Origin: Xiphydria camelus
Taxonomy: Eukaryota > Arthropoda > Insecta > Hymenoptera > Xiphydriidae
Direction: 5' to 3'
Assembly (NCBI GenBank): GCA_963678675.1
Contig: OY783199.1
Span: forward strand, 26,471,546 to 26,535,545
Length of the DNA stretch: 64,000 nt
Of this stretch, positions 1 through 12,165 are shown piece after piece; within the stretch, counting starts at the first letter, position 1; the number at the start of each line of letters is the position of its first letter. The position numbers and the translations under genes were made by a program. Under the pieces are notes generated by a model that worked only from the letters and a program-made list of their open reading frames with translations, was not told the DNA's origin and searched no databases.

Positions 1-1207
1 TTCCTCATAACTCAAGTATTAATTATACAGCAAGGACAGCTAATATCTGTTGTTAAAAAAAAATGTAATTTTCAATTTAAAAGTAGCATCACAGCATTTT
101 AATCTGGATACCTGTTTATATTACATTTTATTTATACACTCAACGCGGGGTGAACTAGTAATTGAGAACCTCCGATCGCACGCAACAAGTGCGCCAGCTC
201 CGCGGATTGCGCGCCACTGATACCTGAATGACGTCAAGACAAAGATTCATTGCTCTAATAATTCTTTTTCTCGAGACAGAGCACGAGTGTCGCGTTTTTT
301 TTTTTTTTGAAAAACTCGTTGAAATGACAATATGCTAGATGAAAATGATTTTTCCCTAAAATCGTGCCACTACCTCGTTGTCTCGTCGAGTCTCGCGATC
401 GGTTTCTCGAGAAGCGAATCTTTTATTCGGAAATCGTATCGGTCCGTTTCACGAATCAATTCGAGCCCATTTCCCGTGAGTGAAGAGGAATAATCGTCGG
501 TGAGAAACGGTCCGATTAAAATGCAGGGGTGCTTCGGAATACCACGCCAATCACGTCGCACGCTTGACACTGTATAATCAACCGAGCGCCACGAGCTAAC
601 GATAAAACTCGTTTCAAAAGACCCACATGCGTATATCGAGAATACCGGGAATCGCTCGGGATCGATAATTCGCACGCGAAACGGCCGGTTTACAGCTGCC
701 AGAGATACGATGGGAACTGCAAAGGCTCCCATGGCGAATCATGTTTTGTTTCGAGCGTCGAGCATCTCGCCCAGGGCGACGATCCCACGCAGCCGTGGCC
801 GGCCGATCGCGGGGCACGCCAAGCGTTTAGCGTCGAAATATGATGTAGCGCGCCCTTCTCGCTCGGCTTCGGCTCGCGCGCGTTCGTCGAGACGTCGCGT
901 ACTAGTACGTGCGGTCGTGTCACTCTCGATTCCGGCCGAAAAGAGCGCGACGAATGTTGTAAGAAGCGCGAAAGAATTTGTGTCCCTCGTATCGGTGCGA
1001 CTGCATTTGCCACTGCTAATTCCGCCGCACCTGTTTCACGGAATGGATATTTTTTAACGATCCGCGGTTGAAGGGAATATGCAGAATTTGTAATTTCTTA
1101 GATTAGTATTGAAAAAGGGAAGACAAAGCTCCGTTTAGACCCAACTTTTATTTCGACGTCGTACTTGCACTGAGAATAATGACTAATAATGTTAACCAAA
1201 GTTAGGT

Positions 1208-1374
1208 CACTATGTGGGAAAAAGACAAGATATTTTTATCAGGACGACAAAACTTTTGGCAACGACAAGTAAATGTTGGTCATGGCAACGTAGTGTTTCT
1301 AAAATGTTTAGTTGTGACAATCAAGCATTCGTCGTCGCGATAAAAATATTTCGTTTTTCCCATATCAGCCAAAG
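1208..1374. repeat. Foldback (MITE-like) inverted repeat
   Basis: The left arm (CACTATGTGGGAAAAAGACA followed by an AT-rich block) reappears as its reverse complement on the right, ending ...TTTTTCCCATATCAGCCAAAG. Both arms share the ATATTTTTATC core followed by a GACGAC block. Arms are about 40 bp with a spacer of roughly 90 bp. No coding capacity. It abuts a second foldback at 1389-1560, so the two may be parts of one composite element. Ends and target duplication are not certain. Confidence 0.55.
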
Positions 1375-1388
1375 TTCGATCAACATTG

Positions 1389-1560
1389 TCGCAGGCAAAT
1401 AGCTTTTGTGGCTTCGTTCGCTCCGCCGATTCTAACCTAACCTAACCTGACACGTTGAAATCTAAATAAATTAGATTCGGTAAGGTTAGGTCGGGTTCGG
1501 TTAGGCTAGAATCGGCGGAGGGAGCAAGCGAGCGGAACCACGAAAGTTATTTGCCTGCGA
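1389..1560. repeat. Foldback repeat with CCTAA/TTAGG stretch in the arms
   Basis: The first ~60 bp (starting TCGCAGGCAAATAGCTTTTG) is repeated as a near-perfect reverse complement at the right end (ending AGTTATTTGCCTGCGA). The inner part of each arm carries CCTAACCTAACC on the left and GGTTAGG-type sequence on the right, resembling the TTAGG telomere unit of insects. No open frame of interest. Likely a short non-autonomous DNA element or foldback; a clear target duplication is not visible. Confidence 0.7.
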
Positions 1561-4104
1561 TATGTACACTATGAGAAAAATACGGGTGGCGATGAAGAGA
1601 CATCGCAATTTCGACAATTCCATTGCCCCTCGGTTCCGATGCGATCACCCCTGCCAATCCGGTCGAGCGTTCGCGCGACGCCCGAGAGGAAGGGGTTCTC
1701 CGATTGATCGAAGGAATTTTCGGCGCTGACCCCTGACCCGCCGCGTTATGACGCGGCGTCTGATTCCTGAAATACTCGCGCGCGCAACCCTATAATCTCG
1801 AGGCGCTCCAGCCTCCGCCCGGCCTCGCGGTAGGATATCTATAATTTCGATCTCGGACGAGCATATAAGTGGCAGGAAATCATTGAAATTAATATGGTAT
1901 ATCTATATAGGGTGCCCGATGCCGAGGCAGACACCGCGTGTATCGTTAGGAAGGGAACACGACTCCGACGTCTTATACGCGAGCATTTCGCGTATCCATT
2001 CCGTGATTACGATCCCGTTGGGTAACGGAGGAGGACCGCGATAACGAATAATCGCGAGCCCCGCGGTCAAATGCAGCGCGGTGCATCGCGGGAATGATTA
2101 GCCTGGGAAACAAAATTCACGGCAGTCGTCTCCGAGAGTCAAAACGTCCACCGTTCGTGAAAGTCTGTAGGCGCACGGGGTTTTTAAGGAAAGCGAGCCG
2201 TTCCAGGCTGGAGAGAGACTGGAAAGGTGAGGGAAATCAAACCTGATATTTCGCTGAACACCGTGACAAAGAAACGGTTGAAGGGGAGCATCGTTCCGTG
2301 GTTTACGCCCGAGCGAATTCGACTCGGGAGAGAGAGCGCGCGCGGCCGTTCGGAAACGTTTTCATGCCGACTAATTTTACGACGTTCCGCGCGCGGCAAC
2401 GGTTCGAACGCGGCTCGCGTGTTGCACCCCCCGCGAGTTTCGCAGCATCCTCGGGCGCGATTGCCACCCGTGCGAAACGGGCCTAACATTTCACGGTTTA
2501 TTAGCGAGAATACCTATCGCACCGGTATTTGTACGCGGATCGCGTCGCGGCGGAGGTTTATATTTTGAGTGTAGGAAGCTCAGTGCATATGTGCGGTAGG
2601 TATAGCAATTTTACGAAATACTCGTGTACTCAATTTGCTCCACTCTGATATAGTAAATTTACCGCACGAAGATTTCGTAAAATCTCTACATCGGTGTAGC
2701 AAAGTTACTGTAAGAATGCTCCGTAATATTGCTCTACACCGTATATGCATTGAGCTCCCCTACACATGTTTAGTAAATTTACAAAAAAAATTGTTTACAG
2801 TGTGCAAAAACCAAATGGACGGTAAAATATCGAAAGCAGCCTCGACCGATCGTAATCGCAATATCAACACTCGCTCGTCATTCGTCGTAATTTCCAAAGT
2901 GGACGCGCGAGTCGTCGAATCGCGTACAAATTATCCCCGCTTTCAATCCCGTTAACGACCGCTCTTGACAATGATTATCATTAAAAAAAACTCGCTCGCC
3001 CTCGACCGACGGCGAGGCGGTTCCTTTCCTCGGATCCCCGTATACCTATATCTACCCGGCGCGCGGCGCTGATTGAAAAACACGCCCGAGAAGAAGCGAA
3101 GCCTCGAAGGCTTCCCGCGAAACTCCACTCGACGCACGTTTCGGAATATTTCTTCCGCTGTCGAGAGGCTACACACGGCTCGGATTTCTTTCGCGCTCTC
3201 CTGCGAGATAGCGCGAACCCCGCGGCAGGATATTGCGGCTTGTTAAAACCGGACGTATAAACATCCAATCGACCCCCGCAGACGTCCCGCTCGCGATCTC
3301 CTTCGTCAATCCGCGCGCCGCGTCCGTCGCACGGAATCGCGCCAGCTGTAGCGACGACCGGGCGGGGCGTTAACTCGGGTCATTAACTTAACGACCGGGG
3401 GGGTAGTTGCATCTCGCTGGCTCATAGACGTCGAGTAATATTCTTCCATCTCGCGACGTATCCTGCCTCCGCTATCTTTTCGTACCCGCGCGGCGTGATC
3501 TCGGATCCGTTGCGCGACGCGGTTACGGCTCGAGTTTGCAGAGCGAAGCGTATAGAGGCGAGATTCCTCCTTCTAATTAAAGTAACCGGGAGTGGTGCGG
3601 GACGAGTGCGCAGAGGGAAGCGATACCAGTGACGTCGTTATGACGATTGAGAACTGCTGCTAGACCAACCAGTGCCTGAACTGACGGAACTGTCACGAGA
3701 ATTGAAAGGAAGGCCCACAAGAGTACTAACGGAATCTTCTCCGCGCAACGAGTTTTGATATCGAAAAAGTTGCCTCCCCTTACGGTATACTTTTGTTTCG
3801 TGGACCGCCCTGATTTCTTCATGCAATAATATTAACGATCCTCACTGAGAAAACTTGATCTTTTAAGAGCCGCAACGATTTTCCAAGTCCTCACTCTCGT
3901 TTTATTTATGCACACCTCGATACGAGTTGTTTTCCGTTTCATTAGATTGCGATTGTTACGCGTTATCCGGAGAAGCTTCTCTGTTTTGGAGAATTTTATA
4001 CAGAATTCCCCCCTCCCCCCCCCCCAGTCGCGATGACGGGAAACGAAATTCTAATTAAAGTTTTGAATTTTCTTTTTATACGACTGAAATGTATCGACAT
4101 ATTT

Positions 4105-4129
4105 TCTCTCTCTCTCTCTCTCTCTCTCT
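4105..4129. repeat. (CT)n microsatellite
   Basis: Uninterrupted CT dinucleotides, flanked by T-rich sequence. Confidence 0.9.
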
Positions 4130-5529
4130 TTTTATTTTTAGCAGAAGAATTTAATTTCGATACAAGTTTCTTACATTTTAGAGAACCAATACGAGAGTCC
4201 TCCGCCTTCGACTTTTTTTTCGAACTTAACCGCGCTGCGTTTCACGAGACCAATAATTACAGTCACTCGCCCGCGTGTCCCACTTCTCCGACTCGAGTTA
4301 TTTGTTTGTCGCCCTCGAAAGTCGTTCGACCTCTCGCGCACCAGAACCGGACGCGAACGGCGAGTAGTGGCCCGGAGCAGAGCGACGCGGAGACGACGTC
4401 GATCTTCGCGATTTCGTCGAAGCCTCCCCGTCACTCGCAAGGTCTCACAAGGATCCGTTCGATCGCGCGGTACATCTTGGGCGGGAAAGCATCGCGCGCG
4501 GGACGACCATTAGCCGCATTCGATCACCATTGGATACGCGCCCTCGCGCTCTTTTCGCGCCGGCTCTTCGGGCCTTAAATCTGCGCGCCCTGCAAAAATA
4601 CGGGCGTATATAGCGACCAGCGGGCCCGTGCGTCCGCCGAACCTAACTCAACCGCGAAGAATCCGAAGGCGCCACGCGCGCCCACCCGAACGAAATTATG
4701 ACGCGGAAGAGGACCGCGCCGGGGCGGGAGGAAAGTTTCTCCCGCCGGAGGGAAAGATCGTTTATTTATTCCGACCCCCGGAGCACGAGGGGTCGCGTCT
4801 CTTCGAATTTCGAAGCGCGCGCTGGGTGCGGTTCACGCGGCGCGCGCGGGCGTATCATTATCGGCTCCCTCGAGATGAGGCGCGTTACGGGCGAATAGGC
4901 GATTCGGGCGCGTCTCGTCTGTACTTTGGAGCGTTCCGAATTCCGCCTCGAAGGTGCGCCGGTGGAAAAATTATCGGTGATCTTTCGCGTCGATCGAAAT
5001 CGTCCGACGTCGAATAGGGAGAGGGCCCTTAACGTCGCGAGTTAACGACGCGATGCCATCGCTAACGAGTCGATCTCCGCGCGCGCGCGTACAACTCTGT
5101 AGAGGTATCCCCGATCGAACGACCGGACAGCCCCGAGTCTAAACTCCAGTTCGGCTCGTTACACGCGGCGACGGACCTCGAATATTTTGGGCGGTCGGAC
5201 CCGACGGATTCCCGAGACGCGGCCCCGAGGGGCCCTTCGAGGTTCCCAAGAGGGTCAGAGGTCGCGGAACCCTCCTCCACCTTATTCCTCCCCTTCCAAC
5301 CTTTGGCTCCAACTCCGTACGTCCGCGCTCGGGCCGCCGCGAGAGGCCGTCCTGGAGGTGTATGGAGATTCGAGGAACTTTGAGAGTCGTTGCGTAATCC
5401 CAGGCTTACTTTTGCGGCAAACCGACGCGAAGGCGACGCGGATTGTATACTGAGCAAAATGAATGACTCCTATGGCAAAATAAAGTATTGCTGCACGCGT
5501 GTTTTTTATTGTAACGATAATAATTGTCG

Positions 5530-5985
5530 CACGGGGAATGCGTATTTTCCTATTCGAACCTATTTCTCATTTGAGAAATATCGATGGATTCGTATTGGAA
5601 AATTCCAACTCCTGCTTTGAATAGGACTTGATTGGAAAATAGTAATCGCTGTGAAACGACCAGAGTAGGTATATCAGATTCGATACCACTGCTCTGATTC
5701 GACCTCGCGATAGGAATAATGATTGTAATTAACAATATTTCTACCGCGTCAACACAATTCCGTTCGATTCGCATAAACTGGGATAGAGAACCGATTATTT
5801 CCTATTCCCACATATTCCATTTCGATCTCACATAAATATGAACGGGGTCCGGACCAATTTATTCCAATTTGAAAAAAAAAAAAAATGAATCGGAAACTCT
5901 ACTTTGTCGGAAAATTTTCAGGGCGGAAATTGGATTTGTTCCGATTTGTTTGGCTCTGATCGGTTTCGATCGGATCCTTTAAGCA
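5530..5985. repeat. Dispersed repeat family, copy 1
   Basis: Long patches match a second copy at 38775-39325 in the same orientation. Examples are the block with TCGATGG followed by TATTGGAAAATTC, the block AATAGTAATCGCTGTGAAACG, the block ACCGATTATTTCCTATTCCC followed by ACATATTCCATTTC, and the end block TTTGGCTCTGATCGG. It is AT-richer than its surroundings and has no coding capacity. Probably a non-autonomous transposable element; the exact ends are not resolved. Confidence 0.75.
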
Positions 5986-6884
5986 GGCTTTCCACCGCGA
6001 GTACTAGATGTACCTAGGTGAAATCAGATCAGCCTCTCGGGACACTGCAGATTTTCCCGCGCGTTCCTCCTCTCTCTTCGCATTCTCGCGGGTCTTTATT
6101 CGGCTTCTTCCGAGACGCTGTAGCGTTCTCCATATGGCGTACGCGCGCCGCGTTGCGCCATCGCGTTGCGGCGAGCTTTGTCGACGGAACCCTCGCCGCG
6201 AAGAAGGTGTCGAAAGAAAGTCCGAGGTCGCTCGTCGATTATTCATCGAAGATAACCAGCGCGTTCCACGCGTTCGTATCGAAAGTACGACGACTAGCCA
6301 CGGGCATGCGTCGAGGAAGCGCGTACGCGTGCGATAATCGAGTCATTTTTCATTCCCCGCTACATTTTCGGCCTGACCCGCGTCGAGCTGCGAAGCGCCT
6401 CCGTTCTCAATTCGACGTCAAACGAGAATACAAAGACGAGTCGTTATCAGCAATCGAAGAAATCTTTGTACAAATGACGCTTGCAAAACGACCCTGCAAA
6501 ATTGGAGAACCAACCCCGCGACCCGTACCCCGGTCCCCATCGCGCACGCGCTAATCAGGCGCTGCAACGCAAGAACGTACAGTCGTGCATCCCAAAGACC
6601 GATTCGTGGGTGATTTCGTTAATGAGCGCGTTCGAAAACGAAGCTGTGCGCGGTACCCGAGTGAATTACGTCGAGCGAATTTTAGCGTCGTCGTTTCGGG
6701 GGCCGATCTCGTGTACACGGGGATCCACAGGAGTTGCGATCGAACGGAACGTACGCGCGAGTACTCGGGCCGAGGGGGAGGTGGAAGGAGACGCCAATTA
6801 TTCCAGGCCCGAGCTCAAAATAAGCGCCGACCCTCAACCCCCTCCCCTCTCCATTTTGGTACCTCGTGGGTACCCAACAATTAC

Positions 6885-7028
6885 GTTCTTCGCCAATTGT
6901 GATTGGCCGCGGGGGTTTGCGCGGGAACGCGGGGCCAATGAAGGCACGTCGCTCGCGCCTCTCTCTTCGCGCCTAGAGTCTCGCATCCGACGACCGCTCC
7001 ATCCTTTAGTCTAGTCACAGCAGCACCT
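6885..7028 (+). promoter_or_regulatory. Possible promoter and 5' non-coding exon
   Basis: A compact block contains ATTGG/CCAAT elements (near 6902 and 6936) in a GC-rich setting. About 90 bp further on, a strong splice donor consensus appears (CAGCACCT|GTGAGT, GT near 7029). This looks like a TATA-less promoter with a short untranslated first exon. The next downstream coding material on this strand is the SH3-protein exon at 9712, so it could serve that gene. The assignment is an inference from order only. Confidence 0.25.
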
Positions 7029-9711
7029 GTGAGTGAACCTGTATCCGACGAAACCTGGCCCGGGTCGAGGAGTCGTTTGGAACGGTCGCCGCGTCGCTTC
7101 GCGAGTTGCGCGTATCCGATATACCTGTGTACGCGGGAGTCGCGCGGTGCGTGTCGCACGCGGACGGACGCGAGATGCGCGTCTCGCTCCGCTGTCGTTT
7201 CGCGTAAACATTGGTCGCGTTTCGCCGATTCGTCGCCCGTCGAGGAAACGTTGACGAGGAATCGGCCACGAGAATCGTTGTGCTCGTTTCGTGGGGAAAA
7301 AAGGGCTTCGCGGGGAAAGGATAACTCTTCGCCTGCGGATGTGTCGCGATGCGTTTGTTCGTTCGTCGTTCTCGTCGAGTCGAAATTCGTTGGTTACGCG
7401 GTGTGACGAGGCACGTCGAGCGCCTCGGAGAGTAATCGAGCATCCGTCCCGAATACGGAAGCCGTCCTCCCCCCCTCCTCTCGATTCACCGAAAGGGTGA
7501 ACAAAATTGACACTCGCGAAAGTGCCCACATAACAGGAGAAATTTCACCGCGCGTGACACGGAGAGTGCGCGCGCGCGCGCGCGCCGCGAGTTATACGTA
7601 TAGCGGAGGATGTGCACGTGTCCGGCGCGCATTCTGTCGCGTGTCTCGATCGACCGTCACTGTCGCTGTCACGCGGCGACACGTGACTCTATGTCGCCGC
7701 GCTGAAGAGACACGTCGAGTAGGAGAAGGACGGTCGATGGCATGCTCGCACTCCGGGAACTCGTCGCGGGGCGATGATCGAAGGCCCGATGACTGGAAAT
7801 GACGCGAGTGCGGGGGGCGCGTTCCCGCGGAGGGAGCCGTCGAATTGAACCGCGGAGATCCATGGAGATACATCACGTGGACGCCGCCAAAAATCCTGGA
7901 ACTTTCGACACGATCGAACGTCGGTCGATCATTTGCTGAGGGGAAGATTCCGGCGAAGTCTCTCGCGGGTAATCTTCCGTTCTTCGTGCTTTAGTGACGA
8001 TAGCTTCGATAAATTGGCCCTAGCGATCGCGATCGAGATCAGGGCTCGACGAGGACCTGTGTCGCACACAGAGAAGCGGAATTAGTTGGATCTACTGAGA
8101 ACTACTTGCGGGGTTGCGAGTAGGTAATTATTTATTTATATCGATGAAATGTTTTATTATATCAATTCGATGTCTCTTCAATGTGCAACCCCCTAATAAT
8201 AGTAAGCAAGAAATGTCAAATTAATATGACAAAAAAAGACTTAATTGATCTAAATATGTAAATAATTACTCGCGCGACATCGTAAGTAATTCTTAGCAGA
8301 TCCAACTAATCCCTTTTCTCTGTGCATCATCACGAGTTAAACGAAAAAACTATTGGGCTCTCCTTATCTAATTCATAAAAATGATGACGCACAGAAGGGA
8401 AGAAGAAGAGCGCGCGTATATCGGTTGCTCGTATCGTGCGTTCGGGATCGATGCCGCTCGTACGACGGGAAGTCCGCGCCTGTACGCGCCGCGGTCCGCG
8501 CTGGCTCTCGCGGAGCGTGTGTCAAATTGGTATTCATTACGTTTTATGGTGGCGGAAACGCACGTATGCGAAACGTTTCTCTCCCGGGAGGTGTTCGCAA
8601 TGTTATTATGTTAAGTATACGGACATCCGCGCAGTACGGGCAATTGCACGGAACCGCAGTGCCAAGTCGATACCTACCTTTCGTCTCTTCTTCGTCTCGT
8701 CCCTTGCTTCCGAGTTCCGTCAGTCGCGCGATTACGCTCATTCGTCTGTCGGCGAAAGAATACGCGCCGATAAGTTTAACGCGCCTACGATTGTTCCGGC
8801 CCGCGTCAATTTCGAAGCCAGTGCGACGATAGTTCGGAGCGAGAACAACAATGTATGACGAAGACTGCGGACGTTCCACAATGTTTGCACGCACGCGGAG
8901 ATTCCCCAACGGAATTTCTAGAAACGATCACCACCCCGGCACATCCCGCGCGTCCTCTCCTTTTTCACCGCGTTCCGCTTCCCCCGTGCGAGTGGAGAAT
9001 CCACGCCGCATTCCACGCGGAGAGCAAATGAGTAAATTTGTAGCTAGAGCACGCTTATCTCACCGAGGCCGTAAGTCGCGAGGAGATGCTGCAGGATGCG
9101 GGCCGCGCGCTTTCAGTTGAACGCTTCGTCGAAAGGGGGGCGACGAGAGAGTACCGAGGGAGGGTCGAAACTACGCGTCGCCTTCTCGCGCGAGATACCT
9201 ACATATATCGACGCGACGTGCTTTGCGACCTGCTCGACGTCCGATCGGGGGCAACCGCCGGGAAACTCATTTGATACAAAGTATAAAGCGCGTATACGCG
9301 TGTGTGTGCTATTCAAAGAGATTTATTTCCTCGTACAACCTTCACAGCCGTTTCGACATTTCGACGCGTATCGCGACACTGGCTATCGCGTGCCGAAGCC
9401 GGCAAAAAGCGGTAGTGACCACTTCTCTGTCGGCCACGCTCGAGTTGGCAAGCCGCGCGCGCGCGCGCGTCAGTAGCGACGCGAGACGAACGATAGCGAC
9501 AAGTTTAATTAACCCGATCCAATTAAAACGAGACTGCTCTCTGATCGTGGCTAATCAAATCACACGTGTTTCGCGACGCGTCATCGTCGTTCCTTCGAAG
9601 CGCGTAGCTCGCTGTGCGAAAAGCGTGCGACGCGATCGACGGGGCGACGGTTTAAAACGCGTAATTTTGGACACACGGACCGTTCACGAAGAAACGTCTT
9701 CTCTCTTTCAG
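7029..9711. other. Non-coding stretch before the first SH3-gene exon
   Basis: No recognisable coding exon. It contains a CG-dinucleotide run near 7568-7587 and one foldback repeat (8067-8324). Arg-rich open frames on both strands are judged compositional. Confidence 0.45.
8067..8324. repeat. Foldback MITE with ~60-bp arms
   Basis: The left arm starts CACAGAGAA and contains ATTAGTTGGATCT, then ACTACTTGCG and a block ending GTAATTATTTA. The right arm is its reverse complement, ending AGATCCAACTAAT...TTCTCTGTG. The arms agree over about 60-70 bp with scattered differences and enclose roughly 120 bp of AT-rich sequence. No coding capacity. The target duplication is unclear. Confidence 0.7.
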
Positions 9712-9842
9712 GAGACCTGAAGAGGCGACACTCGTGGAGCAGCGAGGTCGACTTCCAGGCGGCGGAAACGGAAGCTGCAACCACCGCGGGGGCCGATTCT
9801 CCCGCCCCACCGCCTCGAGAAGAGGACAGGGTCTCTTACAAG
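9712..9842 (+). CDS. Probable upstream coding exon of the SH3 (Dlish-like) gene
   Basis: An acceptor (CTCTCTTTCAG) is followed by 131 nt that, read from the third base, encode 43 residues beginning DLKRRHSWSSEVDF and ending VSYK. The exon ends at AAG|GTTCTC, a weak but legal donor. Its end phase (0) matches the first firm exon of the SH3 gene at 16237, and its start phase (1) requires a further upstream exon with the initiator codon, which I could not find. The alternative +1 frame is also open, so the assignment rests on splice signals and natural-looking residue content. Cross-species alignment would settle it. Confidence 0.45.
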
Positions 9843-11120
9843 GTTCTCATTGTCCTTTTGTCCCACCCTGATCTCCTTCGTCGTGGCGCGTCCCGCACGC
9901 GCACACGGATACGCTTCGTAGCCTTTGCGGGAATTGCGGTTAGCGCGAACAAACGCGCGGGGGGGTGCATTCGACTCGATCGAGTTCGACGAACGAGATC
10001 AGCCGATAGCTCGTCGAATTCGAATCGTAATTCACGTGCTCGGTTTTTTTCGATAATGTCGCGAATCGCAGCGCGGGCTCGAACGACGATCCAACCGAAC
10101 GCGGCGATGCGTTCGCCGCAGCACCGACGCGTTTGCAGCCGCGCGCGTATCGCATCGGTGGATAGACGCGAAACACCTGTTTGCGTGTTCGCAGCCTCTA
10201 CATACATATATGCAGGCATTCTCGGCGTGCTCGGACCAACGAGCGGAAAGGCACGATTGCTTTTTTTCTCTCCTCCTACTCGTCCTCTCCCGCGGCCGTC
10301 CTCCTTCCCTTCCCCTACCCGCCCGAAAGCGAGAGAGAATTCCCACAAAAACTGGTTCCGCTAAGCATTGCACGCCGGGCTCCGCCAGCTATTGGGAATG
10401 TCGATGGCGTCGGTGCAGCGGGGCTCGCGCGTCGAGCGTTTAACCGAAATTACATTTCATACGACCAGATCACTGCAAAACGCTCGTCCGCCTCTCTCTC
10501 TCTCTCTCTTCGCGCGGGGCGGTAAACCTATACGCGCGCGCCCGTGAGCGGCAGCCTGCCGGCCTGCCACCGGCGCTCGCCGTGTAACGGCTTCATTTTT
10601 TGCAGTCGAAGAATGGCAGAAAATACACTAGCAGTTGGCGTAACGACCACCATAAAACCGGCGGCTGCGGTAACAACGCAGCAACGTGGTTTAGCCCGAC
10701 CTAACCCAACATCCCCTAACCCGAGAACCTGCAATACGCGCGCGAGCGTGAGGACGATCGCCCTCGCGCGCTGTACGAGGGATCTTCCCTCTCGATCGTA
10801 ACGAAGGGAGCACCGAGAGACGCGCTTCGTGCTTCGCGCTCGTAAAAAGGTTTCGCGGTTGCATCTCGCAGGTGCGGCTTCGTACTCCGCAGCCGCGCCT
10901 GGTAATGGGCAACCACTTTTACAGAGACGCGTTGAGAGGATCTCGTTGCGTAGTTTCAGGCGCGCGCGCGCGCGCGCGGCTATAGGTACGAAGCGCGTAT
11001 TCGCGCACGCGACATCATCGCACACCGGAAGTATCTCTGCGTTCCACCCTTTCGTTTTGCCTCCCCGCACTTGATTTCTCCTCGTCCGTGTCTCTCTCCG
11101 CGCGGGAGTACCTCCGCGTA

Positions 11121-12165
11121 CACTGTTAAAAATATCTGTGGTAAAATTAATGCCAATGTGTGTAGGAAGTTTGTCACGCACAAATGTGTATTGAAATTGC
11201 GTTACATTTGTATCTCAAATATCATGTACATTTGTATTAAAATTGGCAAAGAACGCGCCTCATCCGCTGCGCAATTGACCGAGATTTGTCGTAAGTTTGC
11301 TGACATAAACAATAAAGTTTCTGCTTGTTGGGTTTCTGTTTGATTGAGGATGCTCCGGGACGAGTCCCTTGCGATCTATTCTTCAGCAACTCGGAATTCT
11401 TGTCATTTGCCGCGACATGCGGAGTGGAAGGTGTCGTGCCTGAACGGATGCGAGGAGGCGCTGGACTCGTTCGCGACGGAGCTCGCGATGTCGCGGCTAT
11501 CGGAGCGCCGCACAGTGGTCGATTTCGCACATTTAGGGTCTAATTTTACTTTTACTGCATTAAAAAAAATATCGACATATGTTGCAGTGGGTGGAGAAAA
11601 CGCGTAAAGATCCGGCCAGTTGAGAAGACACGTGCAGAACCGGCCATGTTCAGGATTTTGGACGACCGATTCTTTACGCGTTTTTTGAACTGGGCGGTTC
11701 TTCTCGAGTCTTCTCGACTGACCGCGGTTCTTCGTGCGTTTTCTCAACTGTGGTCGGTTATACTCTTCTCTCCATACTCGGAATATCGACGCTCTCTCGT
11801 AAGACGTTCGCGATACTCGCCCGTAAAACATAACGTCGTATGAGCCGAACGACTGGAGTTTGGTATTATGGCGCCTTCTTCTGTCTCGCTGCCTCTCAGC
11901 ACGCTTGTAATATAATACACCGGTAATTTTAATGCATCCTATTGTAAAATTAATATACATAGTTGTAATTTTCGCAGAATCTTCGAAAAATGACATTAAG
12001 CTTCGATTATAACTTTAAGAATCCATGAGAAAATTACAATATTGACGTTAAATTTAAGAAATAATTGTATTGATAATTTTTTCAATACCTACACTCTGAT
12101 CTGTAATTTTACAATACTTTTGTGTATCGCGAGATGTTGTAATTTTACAGACATTTTTAACAGTG
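11121..12165. mobile_element. Non-autonomous TIR transposon flanked by TA
   Basis: The left end CACTGTTAAAAATATCTGTG mirrors the right end ...CAGACATTTTTAACAGTG, with both ends continuing into a TAAAATTA-like stretch, giving terminal inverted repeats of about 28 bp. Both outer borders are TA, consistent with a TA target duplication as made by Tc1/mariner-type elements. The interior (about 1 kb) has no transposase I recognise. It includes a GC-rich patch (about 11410-11520) unlike the AT-rich ends and an internal imperfect inverted repeat around 11590-11755. Classified from ends and TA flank only. Confidence 0.65.

Larger units (their letters stand above)
1..6880. other. Non-coding GC-rich stretch with repeats
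   Basis: I see no supportable gene here. Open frames occur on both strands, but they are rich in Arg/Ser, lack splice-consistent continuation and match no family I know; they are what a CpG-rich sequence with few stop codons produces. The stretch holds two adjacent foldback repeats (1208-1560), a CT microsatellite near 4105-4129, a C-homopolymer near 4008-4025 and one copy of a dispersed repeat (about 5530-5985). It is probably intergenic, or the upstream region of the SH3 gene that begins further right. Confidence 0.5.

Noticed and set aside
2578..2805. AT-rich patch ending TTTACAGTGT, possibly related to the element at 11121-12165
   Set aside because: Only the last few bases and short TAAATTTAC blocks agree; no matching left terminus or target duplication could be found.
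7011..7529. Overlapping Arg-rich frames on both strands
   Set aside because: Produced by CG-rich sequence; all are compositionally biased with no homology.
10528..11181. Long minus-strand open frame (about 217 codons)
   Set aside because: Arg/Ala-rich in a CpG-rich tract with few stop codons; open frames overlap on both strands, there is no splice support and no family resemblance.
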